A stretch of DNA of 64,000 nucleotides. Origin: Flavipsychrobacter sp. Lineage in GTDB: Bacteria > Bacteroidota > Bacteroidia > Chitinophagales > Chitinophagaceae. Shown piece after piece: positions 18,801-26,750 of this stretch. A program made the position numbers and the translations under genes. Location of the stretch: the NCBI GenBank assembly GCA_016786665.1, contig JAEUVZ010000019.1, positions 62,001 to 126,000 of the forward strand, given 5' to 3'. Position 1 is the stretch's first letter; each line of letters begins with the position of its first letter. A model generated the notes under the pieces. The model was not told the origin of the DNA. It made no database searches and saw nothing but the letters and a program-made list of their open reading frames with translations.

Positions 18801-20073
18801 TTGCGGTCGTTTGCACGGGCTGCGTGCTCCAGCTATAGGTATAGCCGCCCCCGCCGGATACGTTAGCGGTGGCCGTTCCGTTGGTGCCGTTGTAGCACGT
18901 TACATTTTGCTGGCTGGTACTGAGGGTAAAGGCCGGGGCTACGTTTACCTGTATTGTATCCGTCCTGGAGCAGTTGTTGGTGTCGGTAACGGTTACGTAA
19001 TAGGTAGTGTTGCTGGTGACCGTAGCCACGGGGTTAGCGCAGGAAGTGCAGCTCAGGCCCGTTGAGGGTGTCCAGTTGTACGTAAAGGGCCCCATGTTAC
19101 CGGTGGCGCCGGAGGTAAGGGTAATATTGCTGCCGTAGCAGATAGTGGTGTCGGGTGTGCCGTTGAGTTGTATGTTGGAAATATTCAGAACGGTGCTCAG
19201 GGTGTCCGGGCAGCCAAAGCCACTGTAGGGTGTAAGAATAACATGGTAAGTGGAGGTTTGCGGTGGCGTAGGTATAGTGACTACCTGGCCGGACGCGACC
19301 ACGGTGCTGTATGTGGAGTCCATCCAGGTGTAGTATTCAAATCCCGGGGGAGCGGTGAGCGTGGTAGTGGTAGAGCCGCATACGCTGCCCGCTACCTGGA
19401 ACAGGCCACAGCTCATGTCTACATATCCATAGCCAAAGTGTGCGCCGAGGTCGCAATCACCGGTGGAGAAGTTTACTGCGATGGTATGCCCCGCCCAGCC
19501 GGAAAGGTCCAGGGTAGCGGTTGTCCAGTTCTTGTATTTTACAATGGTATCTACTGTTGAGTTTTGAAAGCCCGGCAGGGTAGAGGACGAGACGTAGATG
19601 AATTGCGCGCAGGGAAGGACCACGTTGGTGGCCGAATCGAATGCGACCACCTCGAAGCGGGGCTGCTCAAAAGTCTGGTGCCCCGGGTCTTCAAACACCA
19701 CGGCGTAGCGATAGATGAGGCTGTAATTGTTCACACCGGCGGGCACGTGCACGTAGAAGCGTGCTTTTTCCGCCTGAGAGTTCACATTGTCGTTACCCAA
19801 CTTCATGGAGTAGTTACCTCCGCCCGGCGATACTACCGGGAAGCCTCCATATGGATCGGTTCCGTTGCCACTGGTTATCACGTGCCGGTTGGGCTGTGCG
19901 CCTGTCAGGTTGTTGGCTACTATCGGGCAGCAGCTCCCGGTGTACAATAGCCAGTGCGTAAAATTTCCGTACTCGAATCCGGAGTTCTCCGGGCAGAATA
20001 ATACCTGCGCTCTTGCGGCTGATGATGTGAATAAAACCGCAAAAAATAATAATGTAGCTTTCAAAACATGCAT
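15883..20073 (-). CDS. SprB-repeat adhesin with gliding-motility C-terminal (type IX) sorting domain
   Basis: A 1396-residue surface protein. Residues 1-23 are a signal peptide ending in ARAQ. Residues 24 to about 235 form a jelly-roll-like domain rich in aromatic residues, then Ig/PKD-like domains follow to about 380. Residues about 380-1068 hold nine tandem SprB repeats of 70-78 residues, each ending in a pattern like GTYTVTVTDANGC followed by a TITxP strand. Further Ig-like modules precede a CHU_C/gliding-type sorting domain (about 1305-1396, with FTPNNDGNND and YNRWGE) that directs type IX secretion. A strong AGGAGGAGG ribosome-binding site precedes the ATG. The role in adhesion or gliding is inferred from the architecture. 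Confidence 0.88.
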   Translation of the reverse strand: MHVLKATLLFFAVLFTSSAARAQVLFCPENSGFEYGNFTHWLLYTGSCCPIVANNLTGAQPNRHVITSGNGTDPYGGFPVVSPGGGNYSMKLGNDNVNSQAEKARFYVHVPAGVNNYSLIYRYAVVFEDPGHQTFEQPRFEVVAFDSATNVVLPCAQFIYVSSSTLPGFQNSTVDTIVKYKNWTTATLDLSGWAGHTIAVNFSTGDCDLGAHFGYGYVDMSCGLFQVAGSVCGSTTTTLTAPPGFEYYTWMDSTYSTVVASGQVVTIPTPPQTSTYHVILTPYSGFGCPDTLSTVLNISNIQLNGTPDTTICYGSNITLTSGATGNMGPFTYNWTPSTGLSCTSCANPVATVTSNTTYYVTVTDTNNCSRTDTIQVNVAPAFTLSTSQQNVTCYNGTNGTATANVSGGGGYTYSWSTQPVQTTATATNLAAGTYTVTVTNTIGCVQTATVTITQPPLYAATISNTPVTCNGAGNGTATVTVTGGTQPYTYSWSTLPVQTTQTAVNLGGGNVSVTVTDAQGCITSATTSIAEPALLNAYISYTNSPMCTNTTGIATVGVTGGTAPYTYHWNTTPVQTTATATNMPNGTYKATVTDANGCTDTATVVIYQTPAVLVATTQQNVSCNGLADGSAGITVNSGTAPYTYMWSNAQTTTTITNLGAGSYTVTVTDSNGCTGNATVNITQPGVLNAIVSGASNVLCHGAGNGSANIAVIGGTPGYTFLWNTLPVQTTPQATNLAPGSYSALITDAHGCTDSIQITISEPDPLDVAITNPVNATCGLPNGSATAVATGGVTPYTYLWNSQPVQTTATAGNLNGGTYTVVVTDNNGCTDSAQVTLGQSPAVQVSATPVNVSCSGAANGGITATISGGTQPVSYAWNVAQPGLTISGLAPGLYSIVVTDSLGCMDSASASITEPAPLTAAVTNLEHIKCYGGQDGTASVTANGGTAPYSYLWSNGSTGATAGNMNPGTYTVTITDANGCSDTETVQVNEPADLQLAASTLGNSCMNEATGSAEAVASGGTTPYTFAWSTTPAQYGTNVQQLSPGTYTVTVTDDNGCVKTASITINGFPLPNVEAGPDRIHCYGADSIILSASGAAHYQWSPAQWVACAGCATTGANPNATTTFEVIGIDTNGCRDSDRVTITVYTDEGTSIGDSIQLCKGDTAQLSASGGTDYYWYPLPNVNTEAPSNPTASPDATTTYSVIITQNICFSDTLTQTVVVHERPTIELGPDKKVLPGTLVQILADTTHAERITWEPASSLSCEDCIDPTATIDNTITYVATVYNNVCRAVDDITFTVSCDGNNIFMANTFTPNNDGNNDIFYPQTPGMDKIKVFKVYNRWGELLHEANNFLSNDPKYGWDGTLRGNPLSPDVYVYFLETSCPNGERVFKKGDISLIK

Positions 20074-20150
20074 AAGTCCTCCTCCTCTATATGTTTAGCA
20101 TGTGTAATAAAGCATAATATTACTTCCGCTTCGGGAGCAGTCTCAATCGC

Positions 20151-20210
20151 TTAACCAAATGTTTTGTTAGCGTTAACCAAATCTTTTGTTAACCATTGTT
20201 AACGGGCACA
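20151..20210. repeat. 22-bp tandem repeat, GTTAAC-rich, upstream of the adhesin gene
   Basis: Two adjacent 22-bp copies beginning TTAACCAAAT (20151-20172 and 20173-20194), differing at a few bases, followed by a third partial TTAACC and a GTTAAC. They lie between the adhesin start and the DUF4294 terminator and could be an operator. The stretch from here to the adhesin start holds no gene. Confidence 0.55.
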
Positions 20211-20241
20211 ATAAAAGCCCGCCTGCTGATGCAGGCGGGCT
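20211..20241 (-). terminator. Rho-independent terminator of the DUF4294 gene
   Basis: Perfect 11-bp stem (AGCCCGCCTGC at 20216-20226 and its complement at 20231-20241) with a 4-nt loop. On the minus strand it is followed by TTTTAT. Confidence 0.85.
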
Positions 20242-20280
20242 GGTAAGTATTGTTAACCGCGCTATTTGTTAATAGAAGCG

Positions 20281-20859
20281 CTACCGCTTACCCGCAATGG
20301 GCGCGTAGGAGGCCGGCAGCGGGTAGCCCAGGCGTTCCATAATATGCTCCAGCATCGGCTCCGACTGGGGGGTGTATTTCCTGTTCAGGTTGATGCCGTT
20401 CATCCTGGCCCATCCCTGCCATTTCAGCGCGGTCATGGGGTTTTTGAATTCGTCCAGTATCTGGTATATGTTGGCGCCTGTCTGCCGGGCTATGAGTTTC
20501 ATCAGCAGGGCGCCTTGTGTTTTATTAAGCTGTTTTACTTTTTTCTCAAACTGGTTCCGGAGCTCTTCCTCGCGGCTGTGAATATAACGCCGCTTTTCGG
20601 CGCGGCTTACACCGGGTTCATTCATCTTTGCGTTTATCTCGCCAAACATCTTAGAGGCGGCGTTTACATACGGCAGCACCGACTTCACATACAGCATTGT
20701 CTGGTTGTAACGGTAGCGGGCGGTATCGTTACCCCAGTGCTCGGTTATCAGCACCTCCGGTATGTTGGCGATGTATATCGTATCTACCTCCTGCGCGCGG
20801 GTACCGGTAGCGGTACACAGCGCCAGTAGAATGCCTGCAATGGCTGCTATTGGTTTCAT
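20281..20859 (-). CDS. DUF4294 family exported protein
   Basis: A 192-residue protein with a signal peptide (MKPIAAIAGILLALCTATG). The mature part matches the Bacteroidota DUF4294 family: VLITEHW near the start, then RYRYNQTMLYVKSVLPYVN and the long basic helix ending KKVKQLNKTQGALLMKLIAR. Function is unknown. I prefer ATG 20859, with GGTGGA just before it, to the ATG four codons upstream. A TACATTTG -7-type element lies on the minus strand at 20888-20895. Confidence 0.8.
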   Translation of the reverse strand: MKPIAAIAGILLALCTATGTRAQEVDTIYIANIPEVLITEHWGNDTARYRYNQTMLYVKSVLPYVNAASKMFGEINAKMNEPGVSRAEKRRYIHSREEELRNQFEKKVKQLNKTQGALLMKLIARQTGANIYQILDEFKNPMTALKWQGWARMNGINLNRKYTPQSEPMLEHIMERLGYPLPASYAPIAGKR

Positions 20860-20928
20860 GTCCACCAGCATATTGCAATATCTGTACCAAATGTATCTTC
20901 TGCCGCCATTTCGCTATTTTTACGGTAT

Positions 20929-21474
20929 ATGAAGGTACTGGCCTGGGTAATGGGGTTCCTGCTTTATGGGGTGTGTGCGTCTGCGCAGATATACGATATG
21001 GAAAAAGGAAAGGCTGCGTTTCACTCCGAAGCGCCGCAGGAGCTCATCAGTGCCGAGTCGGTGGAGTTGAAGGGTATTGTAGATGCCGGCAAGAAATCCT
21101 TTGCCTTCCGGGTCAATATCTCCAGTTTCATGGGTTTCAACAGCCCGTTGCAGCGCGAGCATTTTAATGAGAACTATATGGAGAGCAACATCTTCCCCGA
21201 TGCGTCTTTTGCCGGGAAGATCATTGAAGATATAGACTTCAGCAAAGAAGGTAGCTACACCGTGCGGGCCAAGGGGAAGCTCACCATACACGGGGTGCCC
21301 GTAGAGCGCATAGTGCGCGCCGATGTGCTGGTAAAGGGTGGCCGCCTGATACTGTCTTCCCGTTTCATTGTCTCGCTTGCCGACCACAACATAAAAATCC
21401 CCCGGGTGGTCAGCGAAAAGCTGTCGCCTGATATAGAAGTAACGGTAAATGCTACCCTAAAGCAGCGCCCATGA
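20929..21474 (+). CDS. YceI-family periplasmic protein (first copy)
   Basis: A 181-residue exported protein with a signal peptide ending in ASAQ. The YceI lipocalin-like fold binds isoprenoid or other hydrophobic ligands in characterised members. The core HFNENYMES (78-86) and KGKLTIHGVPVE are characteristic. The same core occurs in the second YceI at 26751-27302. The stop overlaps the start of the histidine kinase gene by 4 nt, so the three genes YceI, kinase and regulator are translationally coupled. Confidence 0.82.
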   Translation: MKVLAWVMGFLLYGVCASAQIYDMEKGKAAFHSEAPQELISAESVELKGIVDAGKKSFAFRVNISSFMGFNSPLQREHFNENYMESNIFPDASFAGKIIEDIDFSKEGSYTVRAKGKLTIHGVPVERIVRADVLVKGGRLILSSRFIVSLADHNIKIPRVVSEKLSPDIEVTVNATLKQRP

Positions 21475-24305
21475 GGTACTTGTGGCTGTGCATATTAGTA
21501 GCTGTTTCCGTTGCCGCGCAGGCGCAGCGCCCGTTTAGCCGCGATTTCCGGATGGGCGAGTCGCAATCGCCCGTAAATGTGAATGCCATCGCTGAGTCGC
21601 CTTCCGGCTATATATGGGTGGGTACCGACGAAGGGCTCTTCCGTTTCAATGGCCGTGACTTTGTAAAAATAACAGACAGCGCCAACAAGGGCGTAACCGC
21701 ATTGGCGGCCCTGGGAAGCGAAGTGTACGCAGGCTACGCCGATGGTACGCTCGCCTGCCTTGCCGACGGCGTATTGCGGCCTGTGGGCAAGGCTGCTGCG
21801 GGTCCCCGCTCGCGGGTACAAAGCATTACCGCCGCCGGGGCCGGGCTCCTTTGGCTATGTACCGAAGAGGGGGTGTACCTCTATGCTTACGGACGCTATT
21901 TTCGTATCAGCGGCGCGCAGGGGCTGGCCGATAACTTCACTTACCAACTGGTGGCGAAAGGGGCGTCGTGCGTAGTGGGTACCGATAATGGGGTCAGTTA
22001 CCTGCGTTTCGTGAACGATACCATTACCGCCCGGCGTTACGGAATACAGGATGGGTTGCCTGATAATATTATCAGCGCCATTAAGGCGGTGCCGGGCACT
22101 TCGGCGTACTGGGCCGGTACGCACGAAGGGGGCGCTTTTACATTCCGGCTGGACACTAACGGCATGCATGGCGTGGTAGCCGGATATGCCTCCAGGGGCT
22201 GGGGGCAGGTAAACGACATCTTCGCGGTGTCGGCGACAGAGGCCTGGGCTGTTACGGAGGCCGGCTACTTGCTGCACCTGCGCGCCGGCGATTCGTTGAG
22301 CGTAGTCCCCCTGCATTTTGCGGGAAAGAAGATTCGCCGCTTGCTGTATGTCCGTTCGGGCAACCTGTGGCTGGCCACCAACGAAGGGCTCACGGTGGTC
22401 ACTATCAGCCATGCGTCATACCATATAGCCGGGGCTCCGTATTTTTTCAGTACGCTGACGGCACTCACCGGCGGGGACGGCCGGATGTGGCTGGCGCAGG
22501 GTAGGGAACTACTATCGCTCCACCTGTCCGCTGATACCGTGGTGCCCGCCCGGGAGGCGATGCTGCCGGCGGCCATAACCTGCATGTACCTGCACGGCGG
22601 ACAGGGCATATGGTTAGGGACTTTTGGCCGTGGGCTCTGGCACTACATAGATGGCCGCCTGCGCCAGGTAAAAGGCCCGGCGGGAATGGATAACGCCAAT
22701 ATCCTCAGCATAGCCGCCTACAACAGCAGGCTCTGGGTGGCCAGCCTCAACGGGGTGGACGAGCTGGACGTTTCCGGCGACAAGATGGTGCCGGTAGCTC
22801 ATTACAACAAGGCCGGCGGCATAGGCAGCGATTATGTGTATCAACTGTACAACGATGGCCGCGGACGGCTGTGGCTGGCTACCGATGGCGGCGGTGTGGC
22901 GATGTATGACGGGCGCAGGTTTCACCGTTGGGATAGTACATCGGGGTTAACGGCCCGCGTGGTGTACAGCATTGCTGTCGATTCCTTTGGCCATGCGTGG
23001 GCGGGCACGCCCGATAAAGGTGTTTTCCGGTATGACGGGCGGCGCTGGCAGCAATTTACCCTGCAGAATGGATTGCAGGATATGAATGTGTCTTCTGTAA
23101 TGGCCAATAACTCCGGCCAGGTGATCGTTGTAACGCAGAAGGGTGTTGATGAATGGTTTCCTGGAAGCGGATTGTTCCGGCGGTTCAACAAGAAAACCAA
23201 CCTGGATATAGAGCATACATCGGCCGTGCTGAACTGCATGGCGCGTGATGCCGCCGGTAATGTTTATGTTCCGTTCGATAAGGGCTTTATCTCGTTCACG
23301 AATGTTTCGCGCCCGCTGGACATACGTCCGGGTATTTCAGTAAATGAAGTGCGCCTGTTCTTTAAGCCCGTAAGCTACCGGAGCACGTTCGGCCACGATG
23401 AGAACCAGTTGTCGTTCCAGTATGAGGGAATTAATTATTCCAATATAGAACGCCTCCATTACCGCTACCGGCTGGAGGGCTACCAGAACGAGTGGATTTA
23501 TACCGACGATGAAACGGTGACGTTCTCCCGGCTGCCTGCCGGTACGTTTCACTTCCGCATTCAAGCCTCCCTGGATATGGACTTTGAAGAGGCGAACGAA
23601 GCGGTCTATACATTCCGAATCCGCGCCCCGTTCTGGAAGGCCCCGTGGTTCCTGGTGTTGTCGGTGGGGATTGTTTTTGGATTGCTGTACGCCTACATAA
23701 AAGCCCGCGAGCGCAGCCTCCGGAAGGTGAACGAACTGCAGGAAGAGCGCCTGAAGTTTGAGTACGAACTGCTCCGCAGCCAGGTAAACCCGCATTTCCT
23801 GTTCAACAGCCTGAACACGCTCAGCGCATTGATAGAGGAGGATAAAGACAAAGCGGTGCAATACACCTCCCAGCTATCAGACCTGTACCGCTCGGTACTG
23901 GCGCACAAGGATATGGACCTGATAACCCTGGGGGAGGAACTGCGCATCATAGAGCGGTACATGTTCGTGCAGCAGAGCCGGTTCGGCGATGCGCTTCGGT
24001 TGTCGGTTTCCGTACCGGAAGCGGTAATGAAGAGCGGGAAAGTAGTGCCGCTGGCATTGCAGATACTGGTAGAGAATGCCATAAAACACAATACTGTTTC
24101 GCGCTCCGCCCCGCTGGTGATTTATATAGAAGCCGACGAGTTGCAGGTAACAGTGCGCAATGAGCTGAAGCCCAAAATAACCAAAGAGAAAGGAGAAGGC
24201 CTGGGCCTGCACAATATCCGGAAGCGATATTCGTTGCTCACCAAAAGGCCGCTGGTCAATACCATTGCCGATAATCAATATGTTGTATCATTGCCATTGT
24301 TATGA
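21471..24305 (+). CDS. Two-component sensor histidine kinase with beta-propeller sensor (LytS-type)
   Basis: A 944-residue membrane sensor. After a signal peptide (ending AQAQ), residues about 25-600 carry repeated propeller blades of the two-component-regulator type (GYIWVGTDEGLFRF, RLWLATDGGGVAMYDG, HAWAGTPDKGVFRYDG). A Y_Y_Y domain follows (about 620-710), then one transmembrane helix (near 715-740), a coiled coil and a LytS-type kinase core with NPHFLFN (His775 as phospho-acceptor) and the ATPase motif ILVENAIKHN. It overlaps YceI upstream and the LytTR regulator downstream (ATGA). The signal sensed outside the cytoplasm is unknown. Confidence 0.88.
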   Translation: MRYLWLCILVAVSVAAQAQRPFSRDFRMGESQSPVNVNAIAESPSGYIWVGTDEGLFRFNGRDFVKITDSANKGVTALAALGSEVYAGYADGTLACLADGVLRPVGKAAAGPRSRVQSITAAGAGLLWLCTEEGVYLYAYGRYFRISGAQGLADNFTYQLVAKGASCVVGTDNGVSYLRFVNDTITARRYGIQDGLPDNIISAIKAVPGTSAYWAGTHEGGAFTFRLDTNGMHGVVAGYASRGWGQVNDIFAVSATEAWAVTEAGYLLHLRAGDSLSVVPLHFAGKKIRRLLYVRSGNLWLATNEGLTVVTISHASYHIAGAPYFFSTLTALTGGDGRMWLAQGRELLSLHLSADTVVPAREAMLPAAITCMYLHGGQGIWLGTFGRGLWHYIDGRLRQVKGPAGMDNANILSIAAYNSRLWVASLNGVDELDVSGDKMVPVAHYNKAGGIGSDYVYQLYNDGRGRLWLATDGGGVAMYDGRRFHRWDSTSGLTARVVYSIAVDSFGHAWAGTPDKGVFRYDGRRWQQFTLQNGLQDMNVSSVMANNSGQVIVVTQKGVDEWFPGSGLFRRFNKKTNLDIEHTSAVLNCMARDAAGNVYVPFDKGFISFTNVSRPLDIRPGISVNEVRLFFKPVSYRSTFGHDENQLSFQYEGINYSNIERLHYRYRLEGYQNEWIYTDDETVTFSRLPAGTFHFRIQASLDMDFEEANEAVYTFRIRAPFWKAPWFLVLSVGIVFGLLYAYIKARERSLRKVNELQEERLKFEYELLRSQVNPHFLFNSLNTLSALIEEDKDKAVQYTSQLSDLYRSVLAHKDMDLITLGEELRIIERYMFVQQSRFGDALRLSVSVPEAVMKSGKVVPLALQILVENAIKHNTVSRSAPLVIYIEADELQVTVRNELKPKITKEKGEGLGLHNIRKRYSLLTKRPLVNTIADNQYVVSLPLL

Positions 24306-25051
24306 GGATACTGATAGTAGAAGACGAATTGCCGGCGTTCAATAAGCTGAGCAAACTGGTACTGGAAAGCATTCCCGGCGCGCAGATAGCCGGCCATATA
24401 GACAGCATAGCAGCCGCCCGTGAGTGGTTTGCCGGCAACGCTATGCCGGATGTGGTGCTGATGGACATTCACCTGGCCGATGGTTCGGCTTTCGACTTGG
24501 TGAAGCTGGTGAAGATAGAGTGCCCCGTAATATACACTACCGCTTACGACGAGTATGCGATGGAGGCGTTCAAGACATCCGGTATCGACTACCTGCTGAA
24601 GCCGGTGAAGCAGGAGGAACTGGCGCGGGCCTTTCAAAAGCTCTCGCAGTTCCGGAATTTCTTTTCCGGCCCGGCCGAGGTTCCGCAGGCGGGCGGCCCG
24701 GCGGAATATAAAAAGCGTTTCGTGATACGCTTTGGCGAACATATAAAGACCGTAGGCGCTGAAGAGATAGCTTATTGCTTTAGCGAGAACAAGGCGACCT
24801 ACGCCCGCACGCACGAGGGACGAACCTATCCCATGGACCACAACCTGGACGCACTGGAGAGCATGCTGGACCCTGAAGTGTTTTTCCGGGTCAACCGCCA
24901 GTATCTTATTTGCCTGAAGGCCATAGACGAAATGAAAACCTATAGCAAAGCCCGGGTGATCGTAAGCCTGAAGCCCCCGGTGAAGGAGGCTCCCGTGGTA
25001 AGTTCAGAGCGGGCGGCGCAGTTTAAGCTGTGGCTGGCCGGTGAACTATAA
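24302..25051 (+). CDS. LytTR-family response regulator
   Basis: A 249-residue regulator. The receiver domain (1-120) has the acidic pair in VEDE, phospho-acceptor Asp55 in LMDIHLADG and the conserved Lys in LLKPVK. Residues about 145-249 are a LytTR DNA-binding domain (IKTVGAEEIAYCFSENKAT, then FFRVNRQYLI). It overlaps the kinase gene by 4 nt and is its obvious partner. The cytochrome/YceI genes downstream are plausible targets. Confidence 0.9.
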   Translation: MRILIVEDELPAFNKLSKLVLESIPGAQIAGHIDSIAAAREWFAGNAMPDVVLMDIHLADGSAFDLVKLVKIECPVIYTTAYDEYAMEAFKTSGIDYLLKPVKQEELARAFQKLSQFRNFFSGPAEVPQAGGPAEYKKRFVIRFGEHIKTVGAEEIAYCFSENKATYARTHEGRTYPMDHNLDALESMLDPEVFFRVNRQYLICLKAIDEMKTYSKARVIVSLKPPVKEAPVVSSERAAQFKLWLAGEL

Positions 25052-25118
25052 GACATTTTCCATCTTGCAAAATTCCCGTTTCGTCATTTTATACCGGCCG
25101 ATATCCTTTACTGGCATG

Positions 25119-25126
25119 TATTTTTG
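25119..25126 (+). promoter_or_regulatory. -7 type promoter element before the OB-fold gene
   Basis: TATTTTTG matches TAnnTTTG, 23 nt before the ATG at 25150. No clear TTG at the -33 position, so activator dependence is possible (inference). Confidence 0.4.
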
Positions 25127-25149
25127 ACGCAAAGTGCTATATTAACACA

Positions 25150-25560
25150 ATGAGCAGAAAAGCTAAGTATATATTCCTCCTGGTACTTTTATTCGTGTCG
25201 GCCGCCGGTATCATCGGTTACCGCATATGGAACCGGCCCCCCGATACGGTAGATAGCCAGGAAGGCGTGCCCGTAACAGCGGTGGCGCTGGTGAAAGAAT
25301 TTGCGGCTGACGAAGCCAAGGCCAATACCCGGTATGCGGGCAAGGCCCTGTCGGTATCGGGCATGGTAAGTGGCACGGAGCGAGACCAGGATGGCGGTAC
25401 TATGCTGCTGTTGCAGAGCGAGGACCCCACCATGACCGTGCAGTGCGCCATGCAGCCCGGCAGCCCCGCCGTGGAGAACGGCAGGCAGGTAACGGTAAAA
25501 GGTTTCTATTCCGCCAGCAGCATGTTTGGCGTATCGCTTACCGGTTGTATTGTACAATAA
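25150..25560 (+). CDS. Membrane-anchored OB-fold (tRNA_anti-like) protein
   Basis: A 136-residue protein with an N-terminal transmembrane helix (about 7-25) followed by an extracytoplasmic OB-fold. The pattern NTRYAGKALSVSGMVSG and the closing NGRQVTVKGFYSA strand are typical of the tRNA_anti-like family, which is not known to bind RNA outside the cytoplasm. It opens the cytochrome block, 98 nt after the response regulator. Confidence 0.7.
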   Translation: MSRKAKYIFLLVLLFVSAAGIIGYRIWNRPPDTVDSQEGVPVTAVALVKEFAADEAKANTRYAGKALSVSGMVSGTERDQDGGTMLLLQSEDPTMTVQCAMQPGSPAVENGRQVTVKGFYSASSMFGVSLTGCIVQ

Positions 25561-25574
25561 ACGAAGGCAATTAA

Positions 25575-26288
25575 ATGAGTAAATGGATAAAGGCGCTTGC
25601 CGCCTGTTTCGTGGTGATGCTGGCCGTACTGCCCGCATGCCAGCACAAGAGTAACTTACCGGTGCCGGGTAGCAACGATACCACCGGCGGGGGCAGCCCC
25701 GATACCGGTATCTGTTTTGAGCGGGATATACTTCCTATATTTCGCTCTAACTGCGCCAAGAGCGGCTGCCACGATGCGGCATCGCACCAGGAAGGGTATA
25801 TACTGGATAATTACAACAACATAATGAATACAGGTGACCACGATGGTATTATCCCCGGCAATGCCCACGAGAGCGAAATTTATGAGTCGCTGGTAGAGGA
25901 TGACCTGGATAAGCGCATGCCGCCACCCCCCAACCCGGCCCTGCCTGCTGCCCAGGTAGAGTTGATACGCCGGTGGATAAATGAAGGCGCACAAAACGGG
26001 ACGGGCTGCGCGACGCTTTGCGATACCAATAGTTTCACCTTTAGCGGCGCGGTGCAACCTATATTGCAGCAAAGCTGCGTGGGCTGTCACAATGCATCGC
26101 TGGCCTCGGGTGGGGTGAACCTCAGTAATCATGCCGGTACTGCCGCGTCGGTAAGCAGTGGCAGGCTCCTGGGTGCTATCCGGCACCAGGGGGGCTTTGT
26201 CGCCATGCCGCAGGGCGCACCAAAGCTCTCTGACTGCCAAATCAGGCAGGTGGAAAAGTGGGTAGCGGCAGGCACCCTGAACAACTAG
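25575..26288 (+). CDS. Di-haem c-type cytochrome lipoprotein with one CX4CH and one CXXCH site
   Basis: A 237-residue lipoprotein (signal ending LPAC, Cys22) with two planctomycete-type cytochrome c domains. Domain 1 has an unusual CAKSGCH site (Cys60, Cys65, His66) and a likely distal Met in KRMPPPP. Domain 2 has a classical CVGCH site (Cys168, Cys171, His172) and a likely distal Met in VAMPQG. It probably carries electrons outside the cytoplasmic membrane. It starts 14 nt after the OB-fold gene. Covalent haem at the CX4CH site is inferred. Confidence 0.78.
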   Translation: MSKWIKALAACFVVMLAVLPACQHKSNLPVPGSNDTTGGGSPDTGICFERDILPIFRSNCAKSGCHDAASHQEGYILDNYNNIMNTGDHDGIIPGNAHESEIYESLVEDDLDKRMPPPPNPALPAAQVELIRRWINEGAQNGTGCATLCDTNSFTFSGAVQPILQQSCVGCHNASLASGGVNLSNHAGTAASVSSGRLLGAIRHQGGFVAMPQGAPKLSDCQIRQVEKWVAAGTLNN

Positions 26289-26335
26289 AAAACAATACAT
26301 AAATTTTTGGCAATAAGTTTGCTTATATTCAATAT

Positions 26336-26731
26336 ATGAAAGTGAGTGCGAACATTACACGATGGTTGCTTCCCGCAGCCATTATCCTGGTAGCCGGCTG
26401 CTACAACGACAAGGCCGACCAACTATACCCCGAGCCCCCGGCGGGCGGCAACGCCTGCGATACGGCCGCCGTAAGCTATGCTACTGCCGTGAAGCCGGTC
26501 ATTAAACAATACTGTACCGACCCCGGCTGCCACAGCGGCAGCGGCACCACCGGCAGCTACCTGCTGAACACTTACGAAGGGGTGAAGCTGAGTGCCGACA
26601 ATAACCGTTTGCTGGGCGCCATAAGGCACGACAACGGTTTTGTAGCCATGCCGGCGGGAATGGCCAAACTGACTAGTTGCGACATTAATAAAATAACCGC
26701 CTGGGTGAACCAGGGAAAACAGAATAATTAA
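26336..26731 (+). CDS. Mono-haem c-type cytochrome lipoprotein with CX4CH site
   Basis: A 131-residue lipoprotein (lipobox LVAGC, Cys22). Its single haem domain has CTDPGCH (Cys60, Cys65, His66) and the distal-Met motif VAMPAG. It resembles domain 2 of the preceding cytochrome around RLLGAIRH and GFVAMP, so the two genes are related by duplication. A TAAGTTTG -7-type element lies at 26314-26321, 14 nt before the ATG, but no TTG sits at the proper distance. Confidence 0.78.
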   Translation: MKVSANITRWLLPAAIILVAGCYNDKADQLYPEPPAGGNACDTAAVSYATAVKPVIKQYCTDPGCHSGSGTTGSYLLNTYEGVKLSADNNRLLGAIRHDNGFVAMPAGMAKLTSCDINKITAWVNQGKQNN

Positions 26732-26750
26732 TAAACACCTAAAAGCAAAA

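Noticed and set aside
17296-19065. A 589-residue open frame on the plus strand
   Set aside because: It lies antisense inside the SprB-repeat region; repeated composition keeps the frame open, and its product is low-complexity Gly/Arg/Tyr without family features.
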